Shown here in pieces: positions 47,745 to 58,440 of a stretch of DNA of 64,000 nucleotides. A model generated the notes under the pieces. It saw nothing but the letters and a program-made list of their open reading frames with translations. It made no database searches and was not told the origin of the DNA. Source of the stretch: Tetrastigma voinierianum (Eukaryota; Streptophyta; Magnoliopsida; Vitales; Vitaceae); assembly GCA_016808115.1 (NCBI GenBank), contig JAEQBH010007383.1, positions 186,001-250,000 of the forward strand, written 5' to 3'. A program made the translations under genes and the position numbers. Each line of letters opens with the position of its first letter. Position 1 is the stretch's first letter.

Positions 47745-50420
47745 ATATCGCCATCTCCATCTCGGGCACCAGCATGATCACTGGCGATCCACTGCAATAT
47801 CACTATTCGAATATATCCACTCCCAATCGTTGTCATAAATTTTTTTAAAAATAACTCATTTAACTTAAAATAAATAAATACATATAACAAAATAAAATAA
47901 CACTCAAATTTTGAAAATTACCTGAAGCGCCAACAATATTGAAAGTCTCAAGAAGCATAGAACCGGATTATTCGATTATACAATATTATTCACTTCTCTT
48001 CATCACCAAAATCGTGAATTTCTTCTTCAATAATCCAAAAGTCGTGAGAATAATGCAATCAATAACCACAGATCATAAGTCTTGTTTCGTAGTGAGTCCT
48101 TCCAAATAAAAATAAAGATAAAACATATTTAAATTTATAAAACAAGAAATCAACAAGTGTCATTTAAGCATAGAGTTTTTAATTTACCTATACTTCACAA
48201 TAACAGTTATAATTGACATAAACAAGATCATTTGAATTTTCAGGTCTGTTTATTCTCTTTCTTGTGTGAATGCGATCAACAACCTAATTCTTTCACATCC
48301 AGATGATGAAGCTGTTTGGCTAAGAAGCCGTGATAGCTAGCTTTTGTAAAATACGAGCACGCAAGCAAGAATCTCCACCATTCATCTACATGTAAAATAA
48401 TTCCATAAACAGCTACAATTGTCATATAAAATAAAATCTAAATTAATTAGTAATATAAGCATAAAATTACCAGTTGAAGTGTTTTTGGCACGCTTACGCC
48501 GACGTCGCTTAAACTCCTCGCGCCTCGGGACATATCCTAACTTCTTTCATTGCTCTGATCGCTTATCACTACAAATACTTCGTGTCGCTAAATCAAGTAG
48601 CTAATAGAAGCTCCGTTATGTCAACAAAATTATCCGTATATAGAAATGTCGATTGAGAAAATAAGCAATCGCCTCGGAGATTGCGCCAGAATGTTTATCC
48701 ATCAATCATCAATAATTTTAATGTATAGTTGATAAAGATCCTTCTTATTCATGAAGGTCTCTTATATAGCCAACCTTGTCCGAAGCATACCTTGTAAAAT
48801 ATAAACATAATAAAAAAATATAAGAAATTCAATAATGAACATTAGTAATAAGTTAATAACCAAATTAACTCAAACTAAAAAATTAATCAAGTATTTAACT
48901 ATTTATAATAAATAAATAATACCTTCATAAACGTAAACTCCAAAGAAAGGTTTTTCATCTGAAAGTCTACAATATTTAAGAACTTGCCAATCGAGTGAAC
49001 AATCTCCACTATCATCAAGCACTCATTCCCAAACTCGCGATCTAAACAATTGTACAAGTCTCCCTTGTGTAGTTTCTCGCATACCCTATGCTCCATAAAA
49101 ACTTGCTACTCACTAGTGATGTTAGATTATATCCGTGTTCTCAGACTCCTCGCAGAGATAAAGTTGTGGCAAAACGAGTTATACCTGGACGCACAATCTC
49201 CTTCCACCCATCAGACTTCCTCAACCATGATAATATGACACCATGAATGTACACAAACTTGGTTACATGAGAAGCTCTAGAACAAGTGAACTCACATGTG
49301 ACATGCTACAAATATCCTTCAAAATTAAATTCAAACAATGAGCAGCACAAGGAGACTAATAAATATTACTATACTTCATGTAGCTTACTTCCAAATGCTA
49401 ATTTATAAGCAACAGATTGTCAAGAACTATGTGCACCACATTAGGATGGCCCAACCCATTCAACCACTTCGTAGAACATATTTAAATAAAGTGTTTGCAT
49501 CTTTCACAAAGATCATAAGCATCAATGTATTTACAAATACCAAACCGCATGGACAATACATTAAGAAAATTTCAATCAAAACTGTTGTCTTTGATCACCA
49601 ACCATCCGCCATAATTGTGCATCCATTATCTCTCCACCATCCGCGATAACTATTTATAAAGAAAATCCAATTATTTTTGCACTTTTCTATCAAATCGGTT
49701 CCTCATATCATGATATGATGTCCTCTAAAATCACCAATACTAGCAATTGCTTCGCGCAGGGTTTAAAGTACGAGAATTAATGGCATTAAAAGCGAACGCA
49801 TGCATCATAAACCATTTAGCAAGAGCTATATTAGCTCTATAATGCACTCTTACTAGAAAATGCACTTGATGGATGGTTGAGAAGTGGTACTTTCTATCGT
49901 CTTCTTTCTCTTTCCTTTCTCCTTATCTTTTCTTTTTCTTTATCTTGCTCTCGCCCTTTGACTCCAAGTAAGCCATATGTCTCTTCTTCATCTTCAGATT
50001 TCTTGCTCTTGTATTTTCACTTCCTCCTCTTCAACATCATCAAATGCATCATTAAGGTCTCCTTAAGGGCCTTCTTTCAATTTCCTTGTTTAAGATAATC
50101 ACGAATTTCAATCCGCACCTCATTTGGAACACTTCTACGTGATGATATCGCTCTCGAATGCAAGCCGATGATATTTCATTCTATTGATCCTCCACCTTTT
50201 AAAGGATTTTGCACAATACATGCAAGTGTAGTAGTTCTTCTATTCGGGACTGAAGTCTCAGAAGTGACCCCACGCTGGATCACTCTTGCCACAAATGTTT
50301 GGTGTAGAAGCTACAGACGGTATCTCGGAAGATTGAGAATTCATATTGGCCATTCCTATAACAACACACAAAGCCATAACGTCCAAATTAGGGACCAAAT
50401 AAAACTATAATGTCCAAATT
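47745..50420 (-). pseudogene. hAT transposase remnant (BED finger, DUF659, hAT C-terminal domain)
   Basis: This would be the DNA-binding, DDE-type cut-and-paste transposase of the element. In - strand order, a BED-finger-like start lies near 50310-50110 (SDPAWGH-like, then PNEVRIEIRDYLKQGN). DUF659 lies at 49650-49290: WRDNGCTIMADGW, YCPCGLVF, PNVVHIV-like, CAAHCLNLILKDICSMSH. SDGWKEIVRPGITRFATT follows at 49200-49150 and ECLMIVEIVHSIGKF at 49020-48975. A NKKDLYQLYIKIID stretch is near 48750. The hAT dimerisation region is at 48390-48190 (ARILQKLAI, HTRKR, NDLVYVNYNCYC), with an acidic tail at 47840-47745 (DNDWEWIYSNSD, ARDGDGDI). Stops, frameshifts and apparent introns separate the pieces. 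Confidence 0.85.
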
Positions 50421-51500
50421 AAATTAGACAAAGAAAGCCTAATGTTAACAAAATTACATAAACAAAACAAAGCAAAAGGAAAATGGAACTCAAAAAAGGC
50501 AATAGGTTCAACAAAGCAAAGTAATTTTAATCGACATGTAGTGAATTAGCTAGTGTGAATTGTGAGGCCGAAACTTAATCATGAAAAGGTTTGTCCTTCC
50601 TTTTCATGGTAACCAAACAAGAAGTCAGCCGAGAATCCCATGAACTAACCAAGCAAGGGTCATAATTCATTAGAATTTCATGATCACCGAGACAGCGAAA
50701 ATCCCAAACCAGTGAAATCTCCATTAAATCTGAGCTACAAGCATAAGAATTATATGACAATTATCTGAGGAAAGATCGATTTTAATGAAGAAATCATGCA
50801 TATGGGTAGATTTACATAAATCGCCCACAACATCACTTCTTTAGAATCAAATTTCCTTTTGGAAATCTTTTTACGTATCCATATAAATAAATGAAAACTC
50901 GCTTGCCAGAAAGAAATTAAACAATTTCGTATAAACCCATCAAATGTACCTCCCATAATCTTCGCAGATAAAAAAAATCAACAAATCAAAAACCGGCCCA
51001 TTTTCAATACCCACTAGAACCCAAAAGAAAATCTTGGCCAGTATTTGAGATTATCTTGCATAAACTCATCAAAAAAATCACCTCTTTTTTTTTCTGCAAA
51101 TTTTGCATATCTAACCTGGCAGTAATGGAAAGTGGAAATAGACGGAGGAGAGGCGCAAAGGAGAGGAGCGGCGATGGAACAGAGAACCGCGCGGTCGCAT
51201 CGGCGAGAGATTGGTCGCGCAAGGGTACGCAGGGAGAGATCGTCATGCACAGGGCGCAGGAGAGATTGAGGCACTGCGGACTTTGCAAAATGATGCCGCG
51301 GACTGGGTGATAGGAAAAACCGGAAAATCAAAAATCTATGGGCGGATCATGGCGTGATCGACTACGATGGTGGACTAAGTGTGGCGGATCAACGCTAGGT
51401 TAGGGCAAACTCCGTTGTCGTCACGCCGACAAGGAGGAAAACCAAAACTAAGACGCTTTGTCTTTTAGTTTTCCAAATTTCATTTTTTGATTTTTATTTT
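50421..51500 (-). other. 5' region of the hAT transposase gene, with a GC-rich leader-like patch
   Basis: 51020-51480 is GC-rich against AT-rich sequence on both sides. Its pyrimidine-rich - strand text (repeated CTCTCC/TCTCGCC motifs) resembles a plant 5' untranslated exon. Open stretches of about 95-105 codons there overlap in several frames and have no recognised motif. A function as promoter/5' exon of the transposase is inferred from position. Confidence 0.4.
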
Positions 51501-53289
51501 TAATTAAAAATCAATAAAAAGGTATGAGAACCATAACCTTAACCGGTCATCCAGGTCGCCGGCTCGACCTGGGGTGGCTCTGCTTATCCTGTGTTCGCAA
51601 ATTATCAGTTTTCCGGCTTGGATCGGACCCACTCGGCTCCTGGCCCCGCCCCGCCAAAGCAACGGTCCTGCTACCAACCTGCCCAAATCCCCGGGTCCAT
51701 CGACAACCCGTCACCGAGGAAAACCTGTCTCATATCATGAGACTCATGAGATGAGTAAACACACATTACCATACATCCATACTACAAAAATGTATCCAAC
51801 TATATTACAATAGTTCAAGAGTTGTTACATCACTCTTAATACAAACATATATTAAACTTAAGAGTTCTAATACATGTTTTACAAATTTCATATCAAAGCC
51901 ACAATCCGACTTTCTTCTCAAAAGCGGCCTCTAATGAGCGTCGTCTTCCCGAACACTCCCTGCACTGCAATCCATGTCACAGGAGTAAATACCGTAGTGA
52001 TAATCTCCTACTGCTACTCCCACCTAAGTGTTCACAATGGCACAATAAACATTCAATTATATTCCATACAACCATGTTAATATACTAAGCATGCATATAT
52101 TAACAAAACTTACACATGTTATTCATTCAGAGTACAAATACAAAATTAAACTCACACGGGCTAATCAACTATTTAATTTCCAATGGCTCACCTACAATTA
52201 TATTTCATATAATTCAACATCATGTTAACACATAAAATCACTGCATTAACATATTATTTTCCACACAATTCAATCCATTCATTTTATGCAAATAACACAT
52301 GGACGTTTTTTGGTCCAACCACAAATCCATGATTTGTTTTAACACTCCCAAAAAACAAGCAGGTACGTCTGTGGACAACTTCCTCCTCAACCTCGATTCC
52401 ACTTCTTTGGAACTGAATTTCATGGCCATTTCTAGCCCAACAACACTCAAACCAATTCTACACAATAAACAACGATATGGACCAATAATGGGGCCTCAGA
52501 ATCTATCCCCGGATCGCCTCAAAATAGTCCCAAATTTCTGAAAGATTTCTGGCCCCAAGTTTTGTGGATCACCCGAAACGGCCACTCACGGCCTCACACC
52601 ACCCAAATCATTAACAAGACTCTAAACCGAAAAATAAACTGAGTAGGAGAAGACCCCTACCTCCTGGAGTTGTCGAAACTCCACAAAACCGGCATCACTG
52701 CACTCTTCCGGCAAAAGAACTTCGCTTCGCTCTCACTCCGAAACCTGACAACTGGGACGTCGAAATTAGAGAGAAGAAGCCTCTCTCTCTAAAATCCTTA
52801 CTTTCTCTCCGTCCTCTTCTCTCCAATTTTTTTCCTCCTTTTTCCCTTATCCAATCCGTTGGGGAGAGTTTCTGGGTCAAGAGTGACTTCATTCTCTCAC
52901 GCCACATGCCACCTTTCATCGGGTCGAGGATTACACCCATTCTTATCCACCTACTTCATTTCCTCTAATTCCGCACGATGCCATGTGTCCATCTACATGA
53001 CCCACACTGAGCTCATGTTCGACTACAATTCGCATTACGACAATTTAAGACCTCTCGCCCACTCAAACGGCCGGCGTTCTACACTACCCCTATTGCTCTA
53101 AAAAACATGGTACCTTCATCAAGTTCAAAATTCGACCAAATTCGAATGCAGAGTTAGATTTCCGTGGAGATGATTCAAACCAGAAGTCCGTTTCATCATC
53201 CGAGATCTAGAAAAATTCCAGATTTTGATCAAAATGACCATTTTACCCTTTTTCAGAAAATTAGGATTTTCTTGGGATTTCACACTTAT

Positions 53290-53890
53290 AGCTAGTTTAG
53301 TTCTTGTTTTTGAAAACTTTTCTATGTGTTTTTTGAAAAAAAAAAGAAGTAAAACTAATGTGTTCTTTCTATTTTTCTTATTAATTTTCTATTTTTTGTA
53401 TATTTTTTCTTTTCCCTATTGCTTTGCGGTTTCAAAGAGAGCCAAAGAAAAAAAAAAAAAAATTTGCGTTCATGAATCATGTGGGCAACTTGGTCAAGCC
53501 TCCCCACCAATAGGCAAAGTTAGGAACTCCATTTGATCATAAGGATTTGAGAAGAAGAATTGGTGATTATTTTCTAGGAAAGGAGAGGAGAGATTATTTT
53601 CAATATTCCATATTGAAATTAAAGCTTAAAAATTGCTTCCTTTTTTAAATATCTTGTATGAATGCCGAAAAGTACAATAAACACAAAGTTGAATTCATAT
53701 TCCTTTCACAACAACCGTGAGTGTGATATCACCCAATAGGGAAATTGACATCTCTTTCTTATTTTAAACGATAGTTGACCTCAAGTCAATTAGAAATGGC
53801 AGGAGAGAGAGAGAGCTTCCGCTTCTTCCTTCATTCCTCTTAATTATATAGATGTATCATTGATCATCTTCGTGATTCATCAAAGAAGAG
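53290..53890. other. Spacer upstream of WAK-like copy B
   Basis: T- and A-rich (poly-A at about 53447-53461), with a (GA)n run at 53800-53814. No gene was recognised. Similarity to the copy A upstream region starts near 53850. Confidence 0.5.
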
Positions 53891-54213
53891 ATGGTACGAA
53901 GTCACCTTTTCCGCCCACCATTTGCTTGATATTATTACGTTTAAGTCAAACAACTCAAGCATCGCCACTGGGGATGAATATATGGCAAGCCAACCTGTTG
54001 ATACCGATGCGAAACGTGAGCATTCCGCTGGCTGGGATTGGGCGGAGCTGTTATAGCTTAATGAGCCAGATTCGTGAATTGCAAAGCAAGAATACTTCTT
54101 CTGGTGCTGAAAAACCGTTTCTAAACCATACTAAACTCAACCTGGAGCTGAAAAAACGTTTCGAAAAGTTCCCAAAGTTTTGGGCATTGAAGTTTGGTGT
54201 AACTTTTATTTAA
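53891..54213 (+). pseudogene. WAK-like receptor kinase exon 1 fragment (copy B)
   Basis: An ATG at 53891 aligns with the copy A start at 21747 (ATGGTACGAAG against ATGGTAATGAAG). Shifted-frame pieces give a hydrophobic leader (ICLILLRLSQTTQAS), then DEYMASQP, RNVSIPLAGIGRSCY and NTSSGAEKPFLNHTKLNLEL. Together these follow the start of the galacturonan-binding WAK ectodomain (C-G-N-V-S-I-P). The site that holds copia-3 in copy A is uninterrupted here (CTAAACTCAAC at 54127-54137). Similarity to the WAK ectodomain ends around 54150. The second half of the exon found in copy A at 28860-29530 is missing, so this copy has an internal deletion. Confidence 0.72.
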
Positions 54214-54426
54214 ATAATCTAAATAAAAAAGTCCTCAAATATCTCATTCTACACTTCAAATTTCAGATAAACATTAATTTTATTTATTTATTCTATATTC
54301 TAATTAAATATTAACTTTATTTTAAGAGATAGTTTAAAAAAAAACTTTATTTTAAGAGATTTCAAATTAACAAATTTTAAACTCGGTACCAATCTGGCCC
54401 TTGTTGAGTGTTGTGGACTCATTCAA

Positions 54427-54883
54427 AGGGCTTTTTAGACATTTAGGGTAAAAAAAATAAAAAAATAATTTAAATAATATAGGTTTAGAAATAGTCCTAA
54501 ATGTAATGTAGTTTTTGCTATGTCGAAAGTGTCTTCTGGAAAGACACTTTCTAAAGGTGTCTTTTGAAAAAACACTTTCAAGAAATTAGAAAATTTTACA
54601 CAAAAAGTGTCTTTTCAAAAGACACTTTTATAATTTGAATGATTTAAATTAATACTTAAAGTGTCTTTTGAAGATACATTTTCTATAATTTTAAAAATTT
54701 TGAATTTAAGTTAAAAGTATATCTTCAAGAAACACTTTTAATTTTTCAAATTTTTAAAAAGTGTATTTTAAAGAAATACTTTATGCTGATGTGAAAAAAA
54801 CTACATTATATTTAGGATTATTTTTCAAACTACATTTTTTTAAGAATCTTTTTTAATTTTTTTATTATTTTTCAAAAAGTTCC
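54427..54883. mobile_element. Mutator-like MITE with 9-bp TSD, in the copy B flank
   Basis: The two ends are inverted over about 90 bases. The best part is ATAGTCCTAAATGTAATGTA (from 54490) against its inverted partner near 54808-54832. The flanking repeat is CTCATTCAA (54418-54426) / CTCATTCAG (54884-54892), eight of nine bases. The paralogous copy A reads GTGGACTCATTCAAATATAA at 29952-29971 with no insertion. The interior is a run of palindromic AAAGTGTCTTTT / AAAAGACACTTT motifs (54528-54780). Long inverted ends plus a 9-bp duplication point to a Mutator-like origin. No transposase is encoded. Confidence 0.82.
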
Positions 54884-55021
54884 CTCATTCAGACAGGCCA
54901 ATAGGCCCAACCATCTTTTGTTCATTAAAAGAGGGGCCTAGCCCACCTTCCAGATCCATTTAAATGCTTAATGCTTTAAATACTAAAAAGTAAAAGCCAT
55001 CCAATAAACTTAGGTGACTTT

Positions 55022-55365
55022 GTTTTTTTTTTATTTTTTGTTTTTAACTTACTTCTAAGTATAAATTTTGTTCTGAATAGTGCTTCAAGGATTAAGTATT
55101 TAGTTTTTTTTTTAAATTAATCTTTTAATTTTTATCTAAATTTTGACAAAATAAATCTTTAACTAAAAATTTAAAAGTAAAAATATTTTTATTTAATTAG
55201 TATCAAACGAATCATGAGAATTTTAATTGGATCATAAAGTATATGATTTTTTCAAATTTCAATGTTCAGTTTTTTCTTAATAGAAAAAACATTAAAAAAA
55301 TTAAATATTTTTAAAATATATATATTTCATTCTTTAAAATTAGAGAATATCTTCTCTTTAATAGA
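55022..55365. repeat. AT-rich dispersed element, copy 1
   Basis: Nearly repeated at 56074-56408 (shared GTGACTTTGTTTTTTTTT, TTTTGACAAAATAAATCTTT, ATTTAATTAGNANCANACGA). It is absent from the matching place in copy A (between 30050 and 30090), so it is probably an insertion in this block. Related sequence occurs at 12185-12300. No terminal repeats were identified. Confidence 0.65.
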
Positions 55366-56040
55366 AACAAAATAAATATATTCTCTAAAATTAAATATAT
55401 AGAATAGTATAATATTTTTTTAAAATTACAAAATTAGCTTAAAATTGAATTACTAAATTTTTTCATTCTAATGTCTATATATTTAAATAATATAAATATT
55501 TTATTTAATAAAATCTAAAGAAGTTAGTACATTTATTCTAGTACATAAGATAAAAAATGAAGATCATATATATATGTATATTAAATTTTTTATAATTGTT
55601 TTCAATTTTAATCATATATTTATAGTATCAATCCAATTGAGATTTGATTGTTGGTCAAACCGATGAAACATAAACTATTAACTTTTCGCTTTAATGATCA
55701 TCTAATTCTCAACAACATTGATACTAATTTATACCGCAAATTCTATTCATTGTTTTCACTATTGTTTATACTCTTTCGTGTTCTAGTTACACTATTAATG
55801 AATGTCCCAAGGCATGTGATTATAATTATGTGCGTAACAATCAAAGTTATCAAGGTTATCATTTGGAATACTATTAAATCAAGAAGGATATGTCAAGACC
55901 TCTAATTCTAGGTAACTTTACTTTTATGTCTTCTTAATATAACAAACATAATTCTAGACATAAGTTACAATTTGTACAATGAAATACAAAGAAACTAATT
56001 TTGAATTGTGTACTAAGATGAAATGCAAGTTTGATTGCAA
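55366..56040. repeat. 3' flank of WAK-like copy B (paralog of 30090-30950)
   Basis: Collinear with the copy A flank; see 29531-30989. The 85-codon open stretch at 55648-55905 is AT-driven and not conserved as a frame in copy A. Confidence 0.75.
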
Positions 56041-56073
56041 ATGCATTATGATGACTTAAAAGTAAAAAGTAAA

Positions 56074-56408
56074 ACTTAGGTGACTTTGTTTTTTTTTTTT
56101 TTTAACTTAATGCTAAGTAGAACTTTTGTTTTGAATAGTACTTAAAGGATTAAGTATTTAGTTTTTTTATTTAAAATTAATCTTTTACTTTTTATCTAAA
56201 TTTTGACAAAATAAATCTTTAACTAAAAATTTAAAAAATATTTTATTTAATTAGCACCAGACGATTCATGAGAATTTTTTAATTGAATTATAAAGTGTAT
56301 GATTTTTTCTAAATTTGAATGTTTAGTTTTTTCTAATAGAAAAACATTAAAAAAATTTAAATATTTTTAAAATATATATTTCATTCTCTTAAAAATTGCA
56401 TAATATCT
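56074..56408. repeat. AT-rich dispersed element, copy 2, cut by the Tat-2 LTR
   Basis: Aligns with 55022-55365 and stops abruptly at AATATC (56403-56408), where the Tat-2 LTR begins with TGTAGCTCCC. This gives an independent fix of the LTR border. Confidence 0.8.
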
Positions 56409-58107
56409 GTAGCTCCCGAATTTCGTAGTCAATGATCATTCAGAGCATTCACTCAGCTTGGTCGCAACCCGCAAAAACAAACAAGAAGACGACGGTGGTA
56501 TTCCGTCGCCCCTCCGATGGCAAAGTTAGCCTTTTTTTTGGAAGACTGAGAGCTTAGAGCAGCAGTTATCTCAATCAAGAATCTCGTACCTCATTTGGTG
56601 TGATTTGCTTCTCTTTTATGGAGGGAGAAAGGGGATCCATCTTTCCTGGAGAGTAGACGATTTCTTCCCATAAAGACAAGGGAAGGTGGTTTTATTTCTG
56701 TGGAAGCGATGACTCGTTCTTCTTATGTAACCGCTTCCGACTCCAAGCCGGGCCATTGGAGTGCTCTCATTACGCTCTGGGAGGCGGGGTGATTGGCTCC
56801 CAGAACATTTACTTATATCATGAAAAGCCGATCGCGCTGCGATCGAAGTTGCCGATCTGGGAAAGGAAGCATCCGGGGTGAAGTGGGCATCCCGGCACCG
56901 GGCGCATCAGAAAGGGGAGGCATCCGAGGTAAAGAGAGCCCGAGTACCCACAAAGGTCGCCCATGCCTCGGGCCGGCCGACTTAGGCTCAACCTGCTTGC
57001 CATTGGTTGGGCCGGCTATTAGGAACCGAGCCCGGGCCCATGGTACCCACAATGCCCCCTTTTTCTTGCCGGGGAGGGAGATTATTCCAGGTCGGAAAAA
57101 AGAACAAGCTTGACCGTCATATTATGGGGAACAATAGACCATCAATGTTGTTTTAATTTCAGCGTGAATTTTGTAACTTTTTTTAAACTGAATTAGATGC
57201 TATTCGGTCGTTTGAGTTGATCCTCGACTGGGAGGTCGTCAGAAAAGGCTGGTGAGGAGGTTATCATCTCACTGTTATCCAATGCTCCTTCGTCGAAGGA
57301 TAATTGAACGTTAAGCAAGACTGTAATCGTGGGATCAGGATGAAGGATGATTATGTTCCCACCATTTGAGCGCGCTTTCACATGGATCGCAGACTATGGT
57401 TTGAGCGAGCTCCGAATTGTTCCGGGGTCTGGGTGGTTTTAAAACTTGAATGGAGTCCAACGATACCACCCGCAACTCGATCGCTCAAGCCCACCACTCT
57501 ACTCGCTTTTCCTCTTCTTAGCCTCTACGCAGCCCCATCTCCATCTTTCCTTCTTTCGGCTTCGCAGCAGCCTTCTTTCACCCCATCTCCGTCTTCCCCT
57601 TTCTTTTCGCCTCTACGCATTCCCATCGTCTTTTCCTTCTCTTAGCTTCGCAATGCCTTCTTTCAGCCCCATCTCCGTCTTTTCTCTTCTTTTAGCCTCT
57701 ATAGCGCCTTCTCTGCTGCTGGTGATGCCATGCTCAGTTTTTTCTCTCGTATTTTAAAAGTTATGAATATTAGTTTGTTGTATTGTAATATGATTGCTTG
57801 GCAACAAAGCACGTTATGTAATGAATCTTGCAATTAATAAAATTGCGCTTTTTAACCTAAGGTCTTATTGCAATTTCAGTGACGTGATTTGGACATTTTA
57901 TCTAATTGAGGCCGGTTGAACATTATAAAACTTGTTAATCGGGCCGGTCTAATCGCCTGAGAGAAAGGCCCCTGGGCTTGGCCCACCTTAGTCTATTGTG
58001 CCTTAAAGCGCGAACTGTCGTGATGGTTGAAATCCCAGACAGACGATCAGTCATCGCTGCATTAAATGGGACTGTAGGCCCTAGGCGTCGATATATATAG
58101 ATAGGCA
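56409..58107 (-). repeat. 3' LTR of Tat-2
   Basis: The left border (TGTAGCTCCCG) is fixed by the interrupted repeat at 56408. The right border is placed at AGGCA (58107), matching the TGCCT start of the Tat-1 LTR. The length is about 1.7 kb. It has homology to the Tat-1 LTR (block at 57039-57058). It includes a pyrimidine-rich imperfect tandem patch at 57500-57725 (CCCCATCTCCGTCTT repeated), which creates long open stretches on + that I do not regard as genes. Confidence 0.7.
58091..58100 (+). promoter_or_regulatory. TATA-like box upstream of the Tat-2 antisense ORF
   Basis: ATATATATAG lies about 340 bp before the antisense start at 58441 and just inside the LTR border. It matches the placement of the Tat-1 antisense TATA-like box. 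Promoter activity is inferred. Confidence 0.4.
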
Positions 58108-58440
58108 TCATTAAGTCGTACTCTTTTCCCTTTCGTGTTATTTTGGTTTATCCGTTCCTCTCCGTGACCGCCACGCAAATAGGCTGGTCTAACCTTGCAT
58201 TTTGGCCGCGAGCCATCAAAAGTGTGCACTCACGCACTTCATTCCTCGCAGAACCATCATCGCTCCTTAGTAATGTCACCAGGAGCGACCGGCTTCCTAC
58301 TCAGAAAGGCTCTTCGGGAAGCGGATAGACGTGGGTTTAACACTTATTCGCCTCGCTGCCTCGTCAGCTTGGGGTTTGCCTTCATACCAATTGGGTATAT
58401 GGCTAGAGTCTAATATTCCTCCTTTTGATTTGCTTGTAGA

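Larger units (their letters stand above)
47439..51681 (-). mobile_element. hAT transposon with decayed transposase, 8-bp TSD CCCAAATC
   Basis: The element is 4243 bp. Its ends are CAAGGTTTTCAG (47439) and, reverse complemented, CAGGTTGGTAGC (51681). Both are CA(A)GGTT-type hAT ends in GC-rich, CCGG/GACC-rich terminal regions. A perfect 8-bp duplication CCCAAATC flanks it (47431-47438; 51682-51689), the hallmark length for hAT. A BED/DUF659/hAT-C transposase relic lies inside on the - strand. Ends, duplication, internal gene and host LTR continuity agree with one another. Confidence 0.88.
47423..53284 (-). mobile_element. Solo LTR of the chromovirus family (TSD CTTAT), interrupted by a hAT transposon
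   Basis: The terminus TGTGACGC at 47423 and the terminus TTGGGATTTCACA ending at 53284 are flanked by a perfect CTTAT (47418-47422; 53285-53289). With the hAT insertion (47439-51681) and one copy of its 8-bp duplication removed, the LTR reads on from GACGCCCCAAATC into CCCGGGTCCATCGACAACC, exactly as other family members do. The net LTR length is about 1.6 kb. No gag-pol is present. Confidence 0.9.

Noticed and set aside
47423..53284. Reading the whole 5.9-kb unit as one LTR retrotransposon with two LTRs
   Set aside because: The left end is only the first 16 bases of an LTR, interrupted by a hAT element with its own 8-bp duplication. There is no second LTR and no gag-pol.
56793..57113. ORFs on both strands in a GC-rich part of the Tat-2 LTR
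   Set aside because: Compositional; no motif, and the block aligns with the non-coding LTR of Tat-1.
57382..57757. Two overlapping ORFs of about 90-100 codons on +
   Set aside because: They lie in a pyrimidine-rich, partly tandem patch inside the Tat-2 LTR and are Ser/Pro/Leu low-complexity in every frame.
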